From CAXXXW01 sp963665555 (GTDB taxonomy: Bacteria > Pseudomonadota > Alphaproteobacteria > Thalassobaculales > Thalassobaculaceae), in NCBI GenBank assembly GCA_963665555.2, contig OY762308.1, positions 1,178,001-1,242,000 of the forward strand: a stretch of 64,000 bases of DNA. Reading direction: 5' to 3'. The notes beneath the pieces are model-generated. The model saw only the letters and a list, made by a program, of their open reading frames with translations. It searched no databases and was not told the origin of the DNA. Below, in pieces: positions 1 through 8,973 of the stretch (position 1 is the first letter of the stretch; each line of letters starts with the position of its first letter). A program made the translations under genes and the position numbers.

Positions 1-1258
1 CGGCCAGCTTGCCCGGCAGGCTGGAGACGTCGAGCGCGCCCTTGCGCCTGGTGAGTTCGCGGGCCTTGCGCGCCGCCTCGCGCGCCGCCGCCGCCTCGTA
101 GGCCTTGGAGACCACCTTGCGCGCGTCGGCCGGGTTCTCCTCGAACCACTGCCCCAGCCGCTCGCCGACAACCGATTCGACGATCGGGCGGACCTCCGAC
201 GACACCAGCTTGTCCTTGGTCTGGGAGGAGAATTTGGGGTCCGGGACCTTGACCGACAGCACGCAGGTCAGCCCCTCGCGCGCGTCCTCGCCGGCCAGTT
301 GCGCCTTCTCCTTGCGGGCGATGCCGCTTTCGGCGGCGTAGGCGTTGACCGCGCGCGTCAGCGCGCCGCGGAAGCCGGCGAGATGCGCGCCGCCGTCGCG
401 CTGGGGGATGTTGTTGGTGAAGCAGAGCATCGTCTCGTGGTAGCTGTCCGTCCACTGCATCGCCAGCTCCACGCCGACGCCCTCGCGCTCCGCGCGGATC
501 GTCACCGGCGGGTGCAGCGGCTGGTGGCTCCGGTCGAGCCAGGCGACGAAGGCGGTCAGCCCTCCCTCGAAGGCGAAATCGGCGACCCGCGGCTCCGCCT
601 CCCGGTCGTCGCGCAGGCGCACATGCACGCCGGAGTTCAGGAAGGCGAGTTCGCGCAGCCGGTGCTCCAGCCGGGCGAACTCGAAGGAGGTGCGGGAGAA
701 GGTGCGCGGCGAGGGCCTGAACGTTATCTCGGTCCCCGAACGGTCCCCCGCCGGCCCGACGGCCGCGAGGCCCGCCTCCGGCTCGCCGTCGCGGAAGCGC
801 ATGGCGTGCTCGCCGCCGTCGCGCCAGACGCGCATCTCCAGCCATTCGGAGAGCGCGTTGACCACCGACACGCCGACGCCGTGCAGCCCGCCCGAAACCT
901 TGTAGGAGTTGCTGTCGAATTTCCCGCCGGCGTGCAGCTGGGTCATGATGACCTCGGCGGCGGAGACGCCCTCCTCCTTGTGGATGTCCACCGGGATGCC
1001 GCGGCCGTTGTCGCGCACCGTCGCGGAGCCGTCGCCGTTGAGCACGACCTCCACCAGGTCGCAATACCCGGCCAGCGCCTCGTCGATCGCGTTGTCCACC
1101 ACCTCGTAGATCATGTGGTGCAGGCCGGAGCCGTCGTCCGTGTCGCCGATATACATGCCCGGCCGCTTGCGCACCGCGTCGAGGCCGCGGAGGATCTGGA
1201 TCGATTCGGCGTCGTAGCCGTTCGCGTCGTCGCCCGTCGGGGCGGAAATGTCGGTCAT
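1..1258 (-). CDS. gyrB: DNA gyrase subunit B (partial, 3' end outside window)
   Basis: ATPase subunit of the A2B2 topoisomerase that introduces negative supercoils. About 419 codons are visible. DNAIDEALAG and DNGRGIPV carry the GHKL ATP-binding residues and GGLHGVGVSVVN is the ATP lid. The window edge cuts the gene after KGALDVSSLPGKLA, before the TOPRIM domain. The ATG at 1258 gives the usual short leader before GLDAVRKRPGMYIG. It lies 33 bp downstream of recF on the same strand and ends the dnaA-dnaN-recF-gyrB block. ParE is the paralogue, but the neighbourhood fixes this as GyrB. Confidence 0.97.
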   Translation of the reverse strand, partial: MTDISAPTGDDANGYDAESIQILRGLDAVRKRPGMYIGDTDDGSGLHHMIYEVVDNAIDEALAGYCDLVEVVLNGDGSATVRDNGRGIPVDIHKEEGVSAAEVIMTQLHAGGKFDSNSYKVSGGLHGVGVSVVNALSEWLEMRVWRDGGEHAMRFRDGEPEAGLAAVGPAGDRSGTEITFRPSPRTFSRTSFEFARLEHRLRELAFLNSGVHVRLRDDREAEPRVADFAFEGGLTAFVAWLDRSHQPLHPPVTIRAEREGVGVELAMQWTDSYHETMLCFTNNIPQRDGGAHLAGFRGALTRAVNAYAAESGIARKEKAQLAGEDAREGLTCVLSVKVPDPKFSSQTKDKLVSSEVRPIVESVVGERLGQWFEENPADARKVVSKAYEAAAAREAARKARELTRRKGALDVSSLPGKLA

Positions 1259-1291
1259 GGACCCGCCGATCTTTTCCTGGAGAACCTCAAC

Positions 1292-2491
1292 CTAGCACGG
1301 CGCGATCGCGCCGTCCCGCGCGGCGAGGAACAGCGCGCGGCCGCGCAGCGGCGCGAACAGCGACTCGTCGGTCCCGGTCAGCCAGACCTGCCCGCCCAGC
1401 GCGCCCAGGATGTCGAACAGGGCGGCGCGGCGGCCGGCGTCGAGATGCGCCGCCGCCTCGTCCAGCAGCAGCAGCGGCGGCGCGCCGGCGGCGCGCGCGC
1501 GCAGCCGGGCGTGGGCCAGCGCGATGGCGATCAGCAGCGCCTTCTGCTCCCCGGTCGAGCAGGCCGCGGCCGGCATGTCGCGGCCGGCGTGGCGCGCCGC
1601 GAGGTCGGCGCGGTGCGGGCCGGGCGCCGGCGCCGGCGTCCCGTCCGGCGCGCGGCGCGCGGCCGCCAGGGCCTCGCGCAGCCGGTCCTCGGCCGCCAGG
1701 GCCGGCCCGTCGCGCAGCCAGTCCCCCACCTCGCAGGCGATCGCGAGGTCGGCGCCGGGGAACGGCCCCCAGCCCTCGCGCGCCAGCGGCGCCAGCCGGT
1801 CGAGCAGTTCCCGGCGCGCCGCCGCCACCGCGACCCCGGCCTCGGCCATGCGGCGCTCCAGCGCGGCGAGCCAGGCCGGGTCGGCGCGGCCCCGGCGCAG
1901 CAGCAGCGCGCGCTCCCGCGCGGCGCGGGCGTAGGCGTTGGCGCGCCCGGCGTGGCGCGGATCGAAGGCGTGGACCAGGCGGTCGAGGAAGCGGCGGCGC
2001 TGTCCCGCCCCGTCGAGGAACAGGCGGTCCATCGGCGGCGTCAACCAGGACACGGCGAGGTGCTCCGACAGCGCGGATTGCGCGCGGGCCGGCTTTCCGT
2101 CGATCCGCGTCGTCCGCCGCTCGCCCCCTTCCGCGCCCTCCTCGCCGGGCGGCGCCGGTTCGCGCCCGGTCCCGATCGTCGCCGGTCCCAGCGCGCCCTC
2201 GATCTCGACCGAGACCGCCCAGCGGGCGCCGGGCGGCGCGCCGATCCGGTCCGCCTCGGAGAGCCGGGCGCGGCGCAGCCCGCGGCCGGGCGCGAGGAAG
2301 GAAAGCGCCTCCAGCAGGTTGGTCTTGCCGGTCCCGTTCGGCCCGAACACCGCCACGATCCGGGCGTCCGTCTCGAGGCGCAGGCGGGCGTGGTTGCGGA
2401 AGTCGGTCAGCGCGACCCGGCGCGCGACGGGCGAGACCGGCCCGGCGGGCGCGGGGGAAGCGGCCGGGTCGGCGCGCGCCTCCCCCGTCAC
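1292..2491 (-). CDS. recF: DNA replication and repair protein RecF
   Basis: SMC-like ATPase that binds ssDNA/dsDNA junctions and, with RecO and RecR, loads RecA at gaps. The 399 residues have Walker A GPNGTGKTN at about 50-58 and the late ABC-type Walker B LLLLDEAAAHLD in the C-terminal quarter. The family core starts near VALTDFRNHARL. The ATG at 2491 therefore adds about 25 Ala/Pro-rich residues, and a later start cannot be excluded. It lies 30 bp after dnaN and 33 bp before gyrB, which is the classical order. Confidence 0.96.
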   Translation of the reverse strand: MTGEARADPAASPAPAGPVSPVARRVALTDFRNHARLRLETDARIVAVFGPNGTGKTNLLEALSFLAPGRGLRRARLSEADRIGAPPGARWAVSVEIEGALGPATIGTGREPAPPGEEGAEGGERRTTRIDGKPARAQSALSEHLAVSWLTPPMDRLFLDGAGQRRRFLDRLVHAFDPRHAGRANAYARAARERALLLRRGRADPAWLAALERRMAEAGVAVAAARRELLDRLAPLAREGWGPFPGADLAIACEVGDWLRDGPALAAEDRLREALAAARRAPDGTPAPAPGPHRADLAARHAGRDMPAAACSTGEQKALLIAIALAHARLRARAAGAPPLLLLDEAAAHLDAGRRAALFDILGALGGQVWLTGTDESLFAPLRGRALFLAARDGAIAPC

Positions 2492-2521
2492 GGCCCGCCG
2501 CGGCGGCCGGGCGCCGGCCGG

Positions 2522-3640
2522 TCACACGCGCATCGGCATGAGGACATAGAGCGAACTGTCGTCGTCCTGGTCGCGCACCACCGTCGGCGAGGCGGGGTCG
2601 GCCAGTTCGAAGACGGCGCCCTCCCCCTCGATCTGGTTGGCGATGTCGAGCAGGTATCGGGAGTTGAAGCCGATCTCCATCGCGCCGGCCTTGTAGACGA
2701 CCTCCAGCTCCTCCCGCGCGGCGCCGGTCTCGGAACTGCTGGCGCTCAGCAGCAGCGCCCCCTCGTTCAGCTGCAGCTTGATGGAGCGCGACTTCTCGGT
2801 CGAGATGGTCGCCACGCGGTCCACCGCCTCGGCGAAGGACTTGCAGTTCACCTCGAGCGTCTTGTCGTTGCCGGTCGGGATCACCCGCTCGTAGTCCGGG
2901 AAGGTGCCGTCGATCAGCTTGGTGGTCAGCACGATGTCGCCGAAGGCGAAGCACATCCGGCTGTCGGACAGCGACACGGAAATGTCGCCCTCGGCGTCGT
3001 CGATCAGCTTGCGGACCTCGCCGACGGCCTTGCGCGGCACGATGACCGACGGCATCCCGTCGGCGCCGTCGGGCAGCGGCATCTCGACCCGGGCGAGGCG
3101 GTGGCCGTCGGTCGCCACCGCGCGCATCACCGGCACGTTTTCGGCGCGCGTGGCGTGCAGGAAAATGCCGTTGAGGTAGTAGCGCGTCTCCTCCGTCGAG
3201 ATGGCGAAGCGGGTGCGGTCGATCATCGAGCGCGCGCCGGACGCCGACAGCACGAAGCCGTGCGGCAGGTCGCCGCCGCTCATCTCCGGGAACTCGTCCG
3301 CCGAGAGCGCGGGCAGCTCGAAGCGCGACCGGCCGGCGACGATCTCGACCCGCCCGGCGTCGCCGGTCGCCTCGACGCCGACCTCCGAGCCGTCGGGCAG
3401 CTTGCGCGCGATGTCGTGGAACGTGTGGGCGGGAACGGTCGCGCTGCCCTCGCGGGCGACCTCGCACTCGACGGACTCGACGATGTCCATGTCCATGTCC
3501 GTCGCCGTCAGCCGCAGGCGGCCGTCGCCGGCGCGCAGCAGCACGTTGGACAGGATCGGGATCGTGTTCCGCCGCTCGACGACGCTCTGGACATGGCCAA
3601 GCGGCCGCAGGAGGGCCGCGCGGTCTATGGTGAATTTCAT
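2522..3640 (-). CDS. dnaN: DNA polymerase III beta sliding clamp
   Basis: Ring-shaped processivity clamp, a dimer of three-domain subunits, that tethers DNA polymerase III and other enzymes to DNA. The 372 residues match the family length. The start MKFTIDRAALLRPLGHVQSV and the end YVLMPMRV are the conserved first strand and the C-terminal M-x-M-R-x tail that lies by the client-binding pocket. A 128-bp gap separates it from the upstream dnaA and could hold its own promoter. RecF follows after 30 bp. Confidence 0.98.
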   Translation of the reverse strand: MKFTIDRAALLRPLGHVQSVVERRNTIPILSNVLLRAGDGRLRLTATDMDMDIVESVECEVAREGSATVPAHTFHDIARKLPDGSEVGVEATGDAGRVEIVAGRSRFELPALSADEFPEMSGGDLPHGFVLSASGARSMIDRTRFAISTEETRYYLNGIFLHATRAENVPVMRAVATDGHRLARVEMPLPDGADGMPSVIVPRKAVGEVRKLIDDAEGDISVSLSDSRMCFAFGDIVLTTKLIDGTFPDYERVIPTGNDKTLEVNCKSFAEAVDRVATISTEKSRSIKLQLNEGALLLSASSSETGAAREELEVVYKAGAMEIGFNSRYLLDIANQIEGEGAVFELADPASPTVVRDQDDDSSLYVLMPMRV

Positions 3641-3768
3641 CGGGGCTCCGTCGTCCTTGTGTCTTCCCGGCCGCCTCCGGCGTCCGCCCGGCGGCCCCCG
3701 GCGCGCCGGCCGGGCAGTCTAGCACGGCCGCGCCGGCCGGCGGCGGTTTTTCGCGCCCGGCCAGCCGT

Positions 3769-5175
3769 TCAGGCCTCCAGCATCCGGCGCAGCATGTCCA
3801 CCTCGTCGGCGAATCGGGGATCGGCGGCGCGCAGGTCGTCGATCTTGCGCACGGCGTAGAGCACCGTCGTGTGGTCCCGCCCGCCGAACCGCCGGCCGAG
3901 GTCCGGCAGCGAGTGCGGCGTGAGTTCCCGGGCGAGGTACATCGCCACCTGGCGCGGCCGCGCGACGGCCCGCGACCGGCGCGCCGACAGCATGTCGGAC
4001 AGCCGGATCCTGTAGTGGTCCGCGATCCGCCGCTGGATCTCGTCGACGGTGGCGCGGCGGTCGTGGGCGCGCAGCATGTCGCGCAGCGCCTCCCGCACCA
4101 TGCCGGTCGAAATGTCGCGCCCGGCCAGCGTCGCGTGGGCGACGACGCTGGTCAGCGCGCCCTCCAGGTCGCGCACATTCGACGCGATCTTGTGCGCCAG
4201 GAACTCCAGCACCGGGGCGGGAACCGGGATTTCCAGCCGCCCGGCCCGCGCCCGCAGGATGTCCAGGCGCAACTCGTAGGTCGTCGGGTGGATGTCCGCC
4301 GTCAGCCCGGCGCCGAGCCGGGAGCGCAGCGAGTCCTCCAGCCCGTCGAGGTCGGCCGGGGGCTTGACGGAGGCGACCGCCACCCGCCGGCCCCGGTCCA
4401 TCAGGTCGTTGAAGGTGTGGAGGAACTCCTCCTGCGTCGAACTCTTGCCGCCGAGGAAGTGGATGTCGTCCACCATCAGCACGTCGGCCGAACGGAACCG
4501 CGCCTTGAAGGGCGCCATCCCCTTGCCGCGCAGCGCCCCGGTGAACTGGTTCATGAAGCTCTCGGCCGAGAGGTAGATCACGCGGCGCTCCGGCGCGCGG
4601 CGGCGGATTTCCCACGCGATCGCCCGCATCAGGTGCGTCTTGCCGAGGCCGTGCGAGCCGTGGAGGAACAGCGGGTTGAAGGAAAGCGCGCCGTCGTCGA
4701 AAGCGGGGCCGGCGGCGCGGTCCGCGACCCGGCGCGCGGCCCGGAAAGCCAGTTCGTTCGGCGCGCCGACGACGAAGTTCTCGAATGTGTAGCGGGATTC
4801 CGGCTCCTCGCCTTGCGCCGGGCCGGCCGGGTCCGCGCCGGGCGCGGCGGCGCCGGCGCGCGCCGGCTCCGCCGCCTCGCCCGGCGCGGGAACGCCGCCC
4901 TCCGCCGGGGCGCGAACCTCGACCTCGCGCACGGCGCCGCCGCTCTCCGCCATCCAGGCGGCCCGCAACCGCTCGCCGAACTGCGCCGCCACCCGGTCGC
5001 GCCGGAACGGCGTGGACGCGACGACGACCGCGGCGCCGTTCTCGACCCGCTCCAGGGTCAGCGGGCGTATCCAGTTCCGGTACACGGTCTCCCCGAATTC
5101 CCGGCGGAGCCGGGCGCGGGTCCGGGCCCAGCTTCCGTCGTCGCCCGCGCCGCTCGCGCGGCGCGCCTCAGCCAT
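3769..5175 (-). CDS. dnaA: Chromosomal replication initiator protein DnaA
   Basis: AAA+ ATPase that binds DnaA boxes and melts oriC. The 468 residues have domain I to about 85, an Ala/Gly/Pro-rich linker at about 90-125, then the AAA+ core. Walker A HGSHGLGKTH is at about 172-181 and Walker B VLMVDDIHFL at about 232-241. The C-terminal duplex-binding domain carries GRRFGGRDHTTVLYA. The ATG at 5175 faces the AT-rich gap that holds DnaA-box-like sites, so autoregulation from that gap is likely. First gene of the dnaA-dnaN-recF-gyrB block. Confidence 0.98.
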   Translation of the reverse strand: MAEARRASGAGDDGSWARTRARLRREFGETVYRNWIRPLTLERVENGAAVVVASTPFRRDRVAAQFGERLRAAWMAESGGAVREVEVRAPAEGGVPAPGEAAEPARAGAAAPGADPAGPAQGEEPESRYTFENFVVGAPNELAFRAARRVADRAAGPAFDDGALSFNPLFLHGSHGLGKTHLMRAIAWEIRRRAPERRVIYLSAESFMNQFTGALRGKGMAPFKARFRSADVLMVDDIHFLGGKSSTQEEFLHTFNDLMDRGRRVAVASVKPPADLDGLEDSLRSRLGAGLTADIHPTTYELRLDILRARAGRLEIPVPAPVLEFLAHKIASNVRDLEGALTSVVAHATLAGRDISTGMVREALRDMLRAHDRRATVDEIQRRIADHYRIRLSDMLSARRSRAVARPRQVAMYLARELTPHSLPDLGRRFGGRDHTTVLYAVRKIDDLRAADPRFADEVDMLRRMLEA

Positions 5176-5452
5176 GGCCCGGCCTCCCCGGCCCGGAGAC
5201 GGGCTTGGCGGGAGCGCCCGTATTCGGAGAAAATCGACGACCCTTCGTCATGGCCTCTCGTCCCCCTCTCCGCTCGCGGCCGGCCGGCCCGCCGGCGCGG
5301 ACCCGTCCCGGCGCGCGCCGCCTTCCCTCGGTTCGGTTCGCCGCGCGGGCGAACACAAGCCCCGTACCCGGTGAAGTAAAACCCCGCCGCCGCCGCCTGT
5401 TCGGTTCCGGTTGTCAAGATACGACAAAGATGGAATTCCCGTCAAAACAATT

Positions 5453-5540
5453 TTTTCCACACACAGGCGTTATTTCCATTTCGGCAATCGGATCGCCGGT
5501 TACGCGAAACCGAGCGAACCGTATCCACAGTTTTTCCACA
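5453..5540 (+). promoter_or_regulatory. Cluster of three DnaA-box-like sites
   Basis: The nonamers TTTTCCACA (5453-5461), GTATCCACA (5521-5529) and TTTTCCACA (5532-5540) each differ at one position from TTATCCACA. All point the same way. The last two are 11 bp apart start to start, about one helical turn, which would allow cooperative DnaA binding. They could act in initiation, in dnaA autorepression, or both. Confidence 0.55.
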
Positions 5541-5548
5541 TGCTTCGC

Positions 5549-5704
5549 GATTCGGTCGAATTATTTGTCCGTTTCTTCCTCCGCCGGTCCAGCCTCGCGG
5601 CAAAGGTTAGGACGGGGAGCGCCGCCGGCGCAACCTCCGAATCGGAAAAAACGACAAAATTTCGACTCCCGCGCCGGCGCGCCGGGGGATTGCCCGCGCG
5701 AATC
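5549..5704. promoter_or_regulatory. Cluster of four GANTC (CcrM methylation) sites
   Basis: GANTC occurs at 5549-5553, 5639-5643, 5664-5668 and 5700-5704, four times in 156 bp. In DNA this GC-rich one site per several hundred bases would be expected. CcrM methylates GANTC in Alphaproteobacteria, and such sites are enriched at cell-cycle promoters and origins. A role here is inferred. Confidence 0.45.
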
Positions 5705-5854
5705 AACCCCTTGCCGGAAATGCTTCGGCGCGCCCCTAAAGCGCGAACCGCAACCCGCGCGCGACGGGACTTGCGCCTTGAGGGCAAAGGCTTCCGGTCC
5801 CCGCCGCGCGGACCTCCGCGCCGCGTCCCCCGGGGGCGGGGCCGGACGCGAAAC

Positions 5855-5877
5855 GGCCGCGGCTCCTCGCCGCGGCC
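5855..5877 (-). terminator. Probable rpsT transcription terminator
   Basis: A perfect 8-bp stem (GGCCGCGG at 5855-5862, CCGCGGCC at 5870-5877) with a 7-nt loop lies 34 bp past the rpsT stop. On the minus strand it is followed by GTTTCG, a short T-run. The weak T-tract makes efficiency uncertain. Confidence 0.5.
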
Positions 5878-5911
5878 GGTCGTCCGGGGAACGGAAGGGC
5901 GGAGCGCCCGG

Positions 5912-6184
5912 TCAGGCGGCCGCGGCCATCGCGTTTATCCGCCGCGAGAGGCGCGACAGCTTGCGGGCGGCGGTGTTCTTGTGGAGCACGCCCCGGCCGA
6001 CGCCGCGATGCAGTTCCGGCTGCGCGAGCCGGAACTCCGCCGCCGCCGCCGCCGGGTCGCCGGAGGCGATCGCCGCCTCGACCCGCTTCACGAAGGTCCG
6101 CACGCGGGAGATCCGCGCGTGGTTGATGCGGCGGCGCTTTTCGTTGCGCCGGATGCGTTTCTTGGCGGATTTGTGGTGCGCCAT
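5912..6184 (-). CDS. rpsT: 30S ribosomal protein S20
   Basis: Small, highly basic primary-binding ribosomal protein that contacts 16S rRNA helices at the base of the 30S subunit. The 90 residues begin MAHHKSAKKRIRRNEKRRR and end with the conserved NTAARKLSRLSRRINA helix. Length and composition are typical. It is transcribed towards dnaA, next to the candidate origin, the arrangement seen in many Alphaproteobacteria. A GC hairpin follows the stop codon. Confidence 0.97.
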   Translation of the reverse strand: MAHHKSAKKRIRRNEKRRRINHARISRVRTFVKRVEAAIASGDPAAAAAEFRLAQPELHRGVGRGVLHKNTAARKLSRLSRRINAMAAAA

Positions 6185-6242
6185 CGCGGGTCCGTCCGAG
6201 TGCCGTGCTTGCGAGGGCGCGATATGTAGCGGGGTTCGGCCC

Positions 6243-6286
6243 GCGCGTCAACGCCGTTCGGCCGGCGCGTCGACGCCGTTCGCCCG
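6243..6286. repeat. 22-bp tandem repeat, two copies
   Basis: Two adjacent 22-bp units (6243-6264 and 6265-6286) of the form GCGCGTCxACGCCGTTCG followed by four bases differ at two positions. They fill the space between rpsT and the enoyl-CoA hydratase gene. No function is evident. Confidence 0.75.
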
Positions 6287-6323
6287 GCCGCGCCGCGCCG
6301 CCGGGCGTTCCCGCGCGCGGCGC

Positions 6324-7100
6324 TCAGCGGTGGCGGAAGTCCGGCTTGCGCTTCTCGGCGAAGGCGGCCATCCCCTCCTTCTGGTCCTCGGTCGCGAAGG
6401 TGGAGTGGAACAGCCGGCGCTCGAAGCGGACCCCCTCCGAGAGCGTGGTCTCGAAGGCGCGGTTCACCGCCTCCTTGGCCATCATCACCGAGGGCCGCGA
6501 GAGCGCGCAGATCTGCCGCGCCGCCTTCATCGCCTCCCCGCGCAGCTCCTCGGCCGGGACGATCCGGCTCACCAGGCCGGCCCGCTCGGCCTCGTGCACA
6601 TCCATCGTCCGGCCGGTCAGGCACATGTCCATCGCCTTGGCCTTGCCGACGAAGCGCGGCAGGCGCTGCGTGCCGCCGGCGCCGGGGATGGTGCCGATGG
6701 TGATTTCCGGCTGGCCGAACCTGGCGTTGTCGGCGGCGATCACGAAGTCGCACATCATCGCCAGTTCGCACCCCCCGCCGAGCGCGTAGCCGGAGACGGC
6801 CGCGATAATGGGCTTGCGGATCTTGGCGATGTGCTCCCAGGTCGCGGTGACGAAATCCTGCAGGTAGACGTCCATGTAGGACTTGCCCTGCATCTCCTTG
6901 ATGTCGGCCCCGGCCGCGAAGGCCCGCTCGCCGCCGGTCAGGACCAGGCAGCCGATCGCGTCGTCCTCCTCCAGTTCGGTCAGCGCGCTTTTCAGCTCGG
7001 CCATCAGCGGGGAGGACAGCGCGTTGAGCGCCTTCGGGCGGTTCAGCGCGATCACCCCGACGGGGCCGTCGCGCTCGACGACAATGTTCTCGTAAGCCAT
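6324..7100 (-). CDS. Enoyl-CoA hydratase (crotonase family)
   Basis: Hydrates trans-2-enoyl-CoA to 3-hydroxyacyl-CoA in fatty-acid beta-oxidation; cytoplasmic hexamer. The 258 residues match the short-chain hydratases (ECHS1 type). The oxyanion-hole segments are FAAGADIKEM (about 61-70) and GYALGGGCELAM (about 104-115). The two catalytic glutamates are E112 in GGGCELAM and E132 in FGQPEITIG. The ATG at 7098-7100 gives the normal N-terminus MAYENIVVERDG. Neighbours rpsT and mutM match the alphaproteobacterial order, so this is probably the housekeeping enzyme; the substrate range cannot be read from sequence. Confidence 0.93.
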   Translation of the reverse strand: MAYENIVVERDGPVGVIALNRPKALNALSSPLMAELKSALTELEEDDAIGCLVLTGGERAFAAGADIKEMQGKSYMDVYLQDFVTATWEHIAKIRKPIIAAVSGYALGGGCELAMMCDFVIAADNARFGQPEITIGTIPGAGGTQRLPRFVGKAKAMDMCLTGRTMDVHEAERAGLVSRIVPAEELRGEAMKAARQICALSRPSVMMAKEAVNRAFETTLSEGVRFERRLFHSTFATEDQKEGMAAFAEKRKPDFRHR

Positions 7101-7209
7101 GTTCGGGTCTCCGGTTCGGGCGCCCGCGCGCGGCGGCGCTGTCGCGTTTTCGGCCGGGACTATCGGGCGCGCCGCCCCTTCGGGCAAGCGCGAAAAGCGG
7201 GCCGGCGCC

Positions 7210-8037
7210 TCAGCGCTGGCAGGACGCGCAGTGGAAGGTCGAGCGGCCGGCCTGGACCGCGCGCCGCACGACGCCCCGGCAGCGCGGCCTCGGGCACGGC
7301 GCGCCCTCGCGCCCGTACACCTGGAAACTGTGCTGGAAGTAGCCGAGTTCGCCCGAAGGCGCCACATGGTCGCGCAGGCTGGAGCCGCCGGCCCGGATCG
7401 CCGCCTCCAGCACCGCGCGCACCGCCGCCGCCAGCCGCTCCGCCCGCCTCGGCCCCACATCGGCGGCGAGGCGCATCGGCGAAATCCCGGCCATGTGCAG
7501 CGCCTCGCAGACATAGATGTTGCCGAGGCCGGCGACGGTCCGCTGGTCGAGCAGAGCCGCCTTGACCGGCGTCCGCCGCCCGGCGAGCGCCGCCGCCAGC
7601 GCCGGCCCGTTGAAGGCGTTGCCCAGCGGCTCCGGCCCCAGCCCGGCCAGCAGCGGATGTTCGGCGAGGGCCTCGTAACGCGCGAGGTCCACCGACCCGA
7701 ACCGCCGCGCGTCGTTGAAGCGGACGGCCGCGCCGGCGTCCGTCTGGAAGAGCAGGTGGTCGTGCGGGCCGGGTTCCGGCCAGTCGGCGCTCGCCAGCAG
7801 CCGGCCCGACATGCCGAGATGCATCAGCAGCGCCGTCCCGTCGTCGCAGCGCCAGACCAGGTATTTGGCGCGCCGCTCCAGCCGCTCCACGCGCCGGCCC
7901 AGCAGGCGGCGCGCGAAGCCGGCCGGGATCGGCCGGCGCAGGTCCGGGCGGCGCTGCTCCACCCGGACCAGCGCCCGGCCCTCCAGCACCGGCGCCAGCC
8001 CCCGTCGGACGGTCTCGACTTCCGGCAGTTCCGGCAT
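7210..8037 (-). CDS. mutM: Formamidopyrimidine-DNA glycosylase (MutM/Fpg)
   Basis: Bifunctional glycosylase/AP lyase that removes 8-oxoguanine and formamidopyrimidines. The 275 residues begin MPELPEVETVRRGL, so the catalytic Pro2 and Glu3 follow the initiator Met and the ATG at 8037 is certain. The central LDQRTVAGLGNIYVCEAL is the helix-two-turn-helix region. The C-terminal zinc finger has a CX4C knuckle (CPRPRC) and a final CASC; the longer first knuckle is usual in Alphaproteobacteria. Divergent from ubiE, as in related genomes. Confidence 0.97.
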   Translation of the reverse strand: MPELPEVETVRRGLAPVLEGRALVRVEQRRPDLRRPIPAGFARRLLGRRVERLERRAKYLVWRCDDGTALLMHLGMSGRLLASADWPEPGPHDHLLFQTDAGAAVRFNDARRFGSVDLARYEALAEHPLLAGLGPEPLGNAFNGPALAAALAGRRTPVKAALLDQRTVAGLGNIYVCEALHMAGISPMRLAADVGPRRAERLAAAVRAVLEAAIRAGGSSLRDHVAPSGELGYFQHSFQVYGREGAPCPRPRCRGVVRRAVQAGRSTFHCASCQR

Positions 8038-8214
8038 GGCGGGCGTTCCAGGGGACGGGGGCGGCGGGGCGGCGGGGCGGCGGGGCGGCGCGCATGATGG
8101 GGCCGGCCGGCGGCGCGCGCAACCGCGCCCGGCCCGGCGCGCGGCCGGTCCTTGGAAGCCCGGCCGGTTTGCGCTACCTAGGGAAGGAGCGGGGCGGGGC
8201 CGGGAACTCCTTCG

Positions 8215-8964
8215 ATGGACACAGCCGACGCGCCGGGCGCGCGCGCCGATTTCGGGTTCCGCGACGTTCCGGTCGGGGAGAAGGCGCGCCTGGTGCGCGG
8301 CGTGTTCGATTCCGTGGCCGGCCGCTACGACCTGATGAACGACCTGATGAGCCTCGGCGCGCACCGGCTCTGGAAGGACGCGCTGGCGGACTGGCTGGCG
8401 CCCCGGCCCGGCGCGCTCCTGCTCGACGTGGCCGGCGGCACCGGCGACGTCGCGCGGCGCTGGCGGGCGCGCGGCGGCGGGCCGGCCATCGTCTGCGACA
8501 TCAACCGCGCGATGATCGAGGCCGGCCGCGCCCGGCCGGGCCGCGCGGACCCCGGCCTGTCCTGGCTGTGCGGCGACGCCGAGGCGCTGCCCCTGCCCGA
8601 CCGCTCGGCGGACGCCTGTTCCATCGCCTTCGGGCTGCGCAACGTCACGCGGCTCGACGCGGCGCTCGCCGAGGCGCGGCGCGTGCTGCGGCCGGGCGGC
8701 CGGTTCCTCTGCCTGGAGTTCAGCGGCCCGCCGCTCTCCGCGCTCCGCCGGCCCTACGACCTCTGGTCCTTCCGGGTCGTCCCGGAGATCGGCCGCCTCG
8801 TGGCCCGGGACCGCGAGGCCTATGTCTATCTCGTGGAGAGCATCCGCCGCTTCCCCGACCGCGAGGCGCTGGCGGCGCGGATCGCGGCGGCGGGGCTCGG
8901 GCGCGTGGCCTGGCGCCCGCTGGCCGGCGGCGTCGCCGCGCTCCATTCGGCCTGGCGGCTCTAG
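8215..8964 (+). CDS. ubiE: Ubiquinone/menaquinone biosynthesis C-methyltransferase UbiE
   Basis: SAM-dependent C-methyltransferase of ubiquinone synthesis, acting on 2-polyprenyl-6-methoxy-1,4-benzoquinol. The 249 residues carry the UbiE signature RGVFDSVAGRYDLMNDLMS near the N-terminus, SAM motif LLDVAGGTGDVAR at about 64-76 and the FGLRNVT segment. Start codon ATG with GGAACTCC-type spacing upstream. ubiB follows after only 9 bp, so the two are co-transcribed. A MenG role is possible only if the organism makes menaquinone, of which there is no sign here. Confidence 0.96.
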   Translation: MDTADAPGARADFGFRDVPVGEKARLVRGVFDSVAGRYDLMNDLMSLGAHRLWKDALADWLAPRPGALLLDVAGGTGDVARRWRARGGGPAIVCDINRAMIEAGRARPGRADPGLSWLCGDAEALPLPDRSADACSIAFGLRNVTRLDAALAEARRVLRPGGRFLCLEFSGPPLSALRRPYDLWSFRVVPEIGRLVARDREAYVYLVESIRRFPDREALAARIAAAGLGRVAWRPLAGGVAALHSAWRL

Positions 8965-8973
8965 GGCGGCGCG

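Larger units (their letters stand above)
5176..5911. other. Candidate chromosomal origin (oriC) between dnaA and rpsT
   Basis: This 736-bp gene-free stretch is the only one longer than 300 bp in the window. Its middle (about 5410-5580 and 5640-5665) is clearly richer in A and T than the surroundings and contains three DnaA-box-like nonamers and four GANTC sites. Long frames crossing it look like GC-rich shadows with no family resemblance. The dnaA flank favours an origin, but in some Alphaproteobacteria oriC lies elsewhere (for example near hemE), so this is inference from position and motifs. Confidence 0.55.

Noticed and set aside
299..3859. 1186-codon open frame on the plus strand opposite gyrB, recF and dnaN
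   Set aside because: It is an antisense shadow in very GC-rich DNA: Arg/Ala/Gly/Val-rich, no domains, and it lies opposite three certain genes.
5411..6229. Plus-strand open frame across the origin-like gap and rpsT
   Set aside because: It runs through the AT-rich non-coding stretch and antisense to rpsT; no family pattern.
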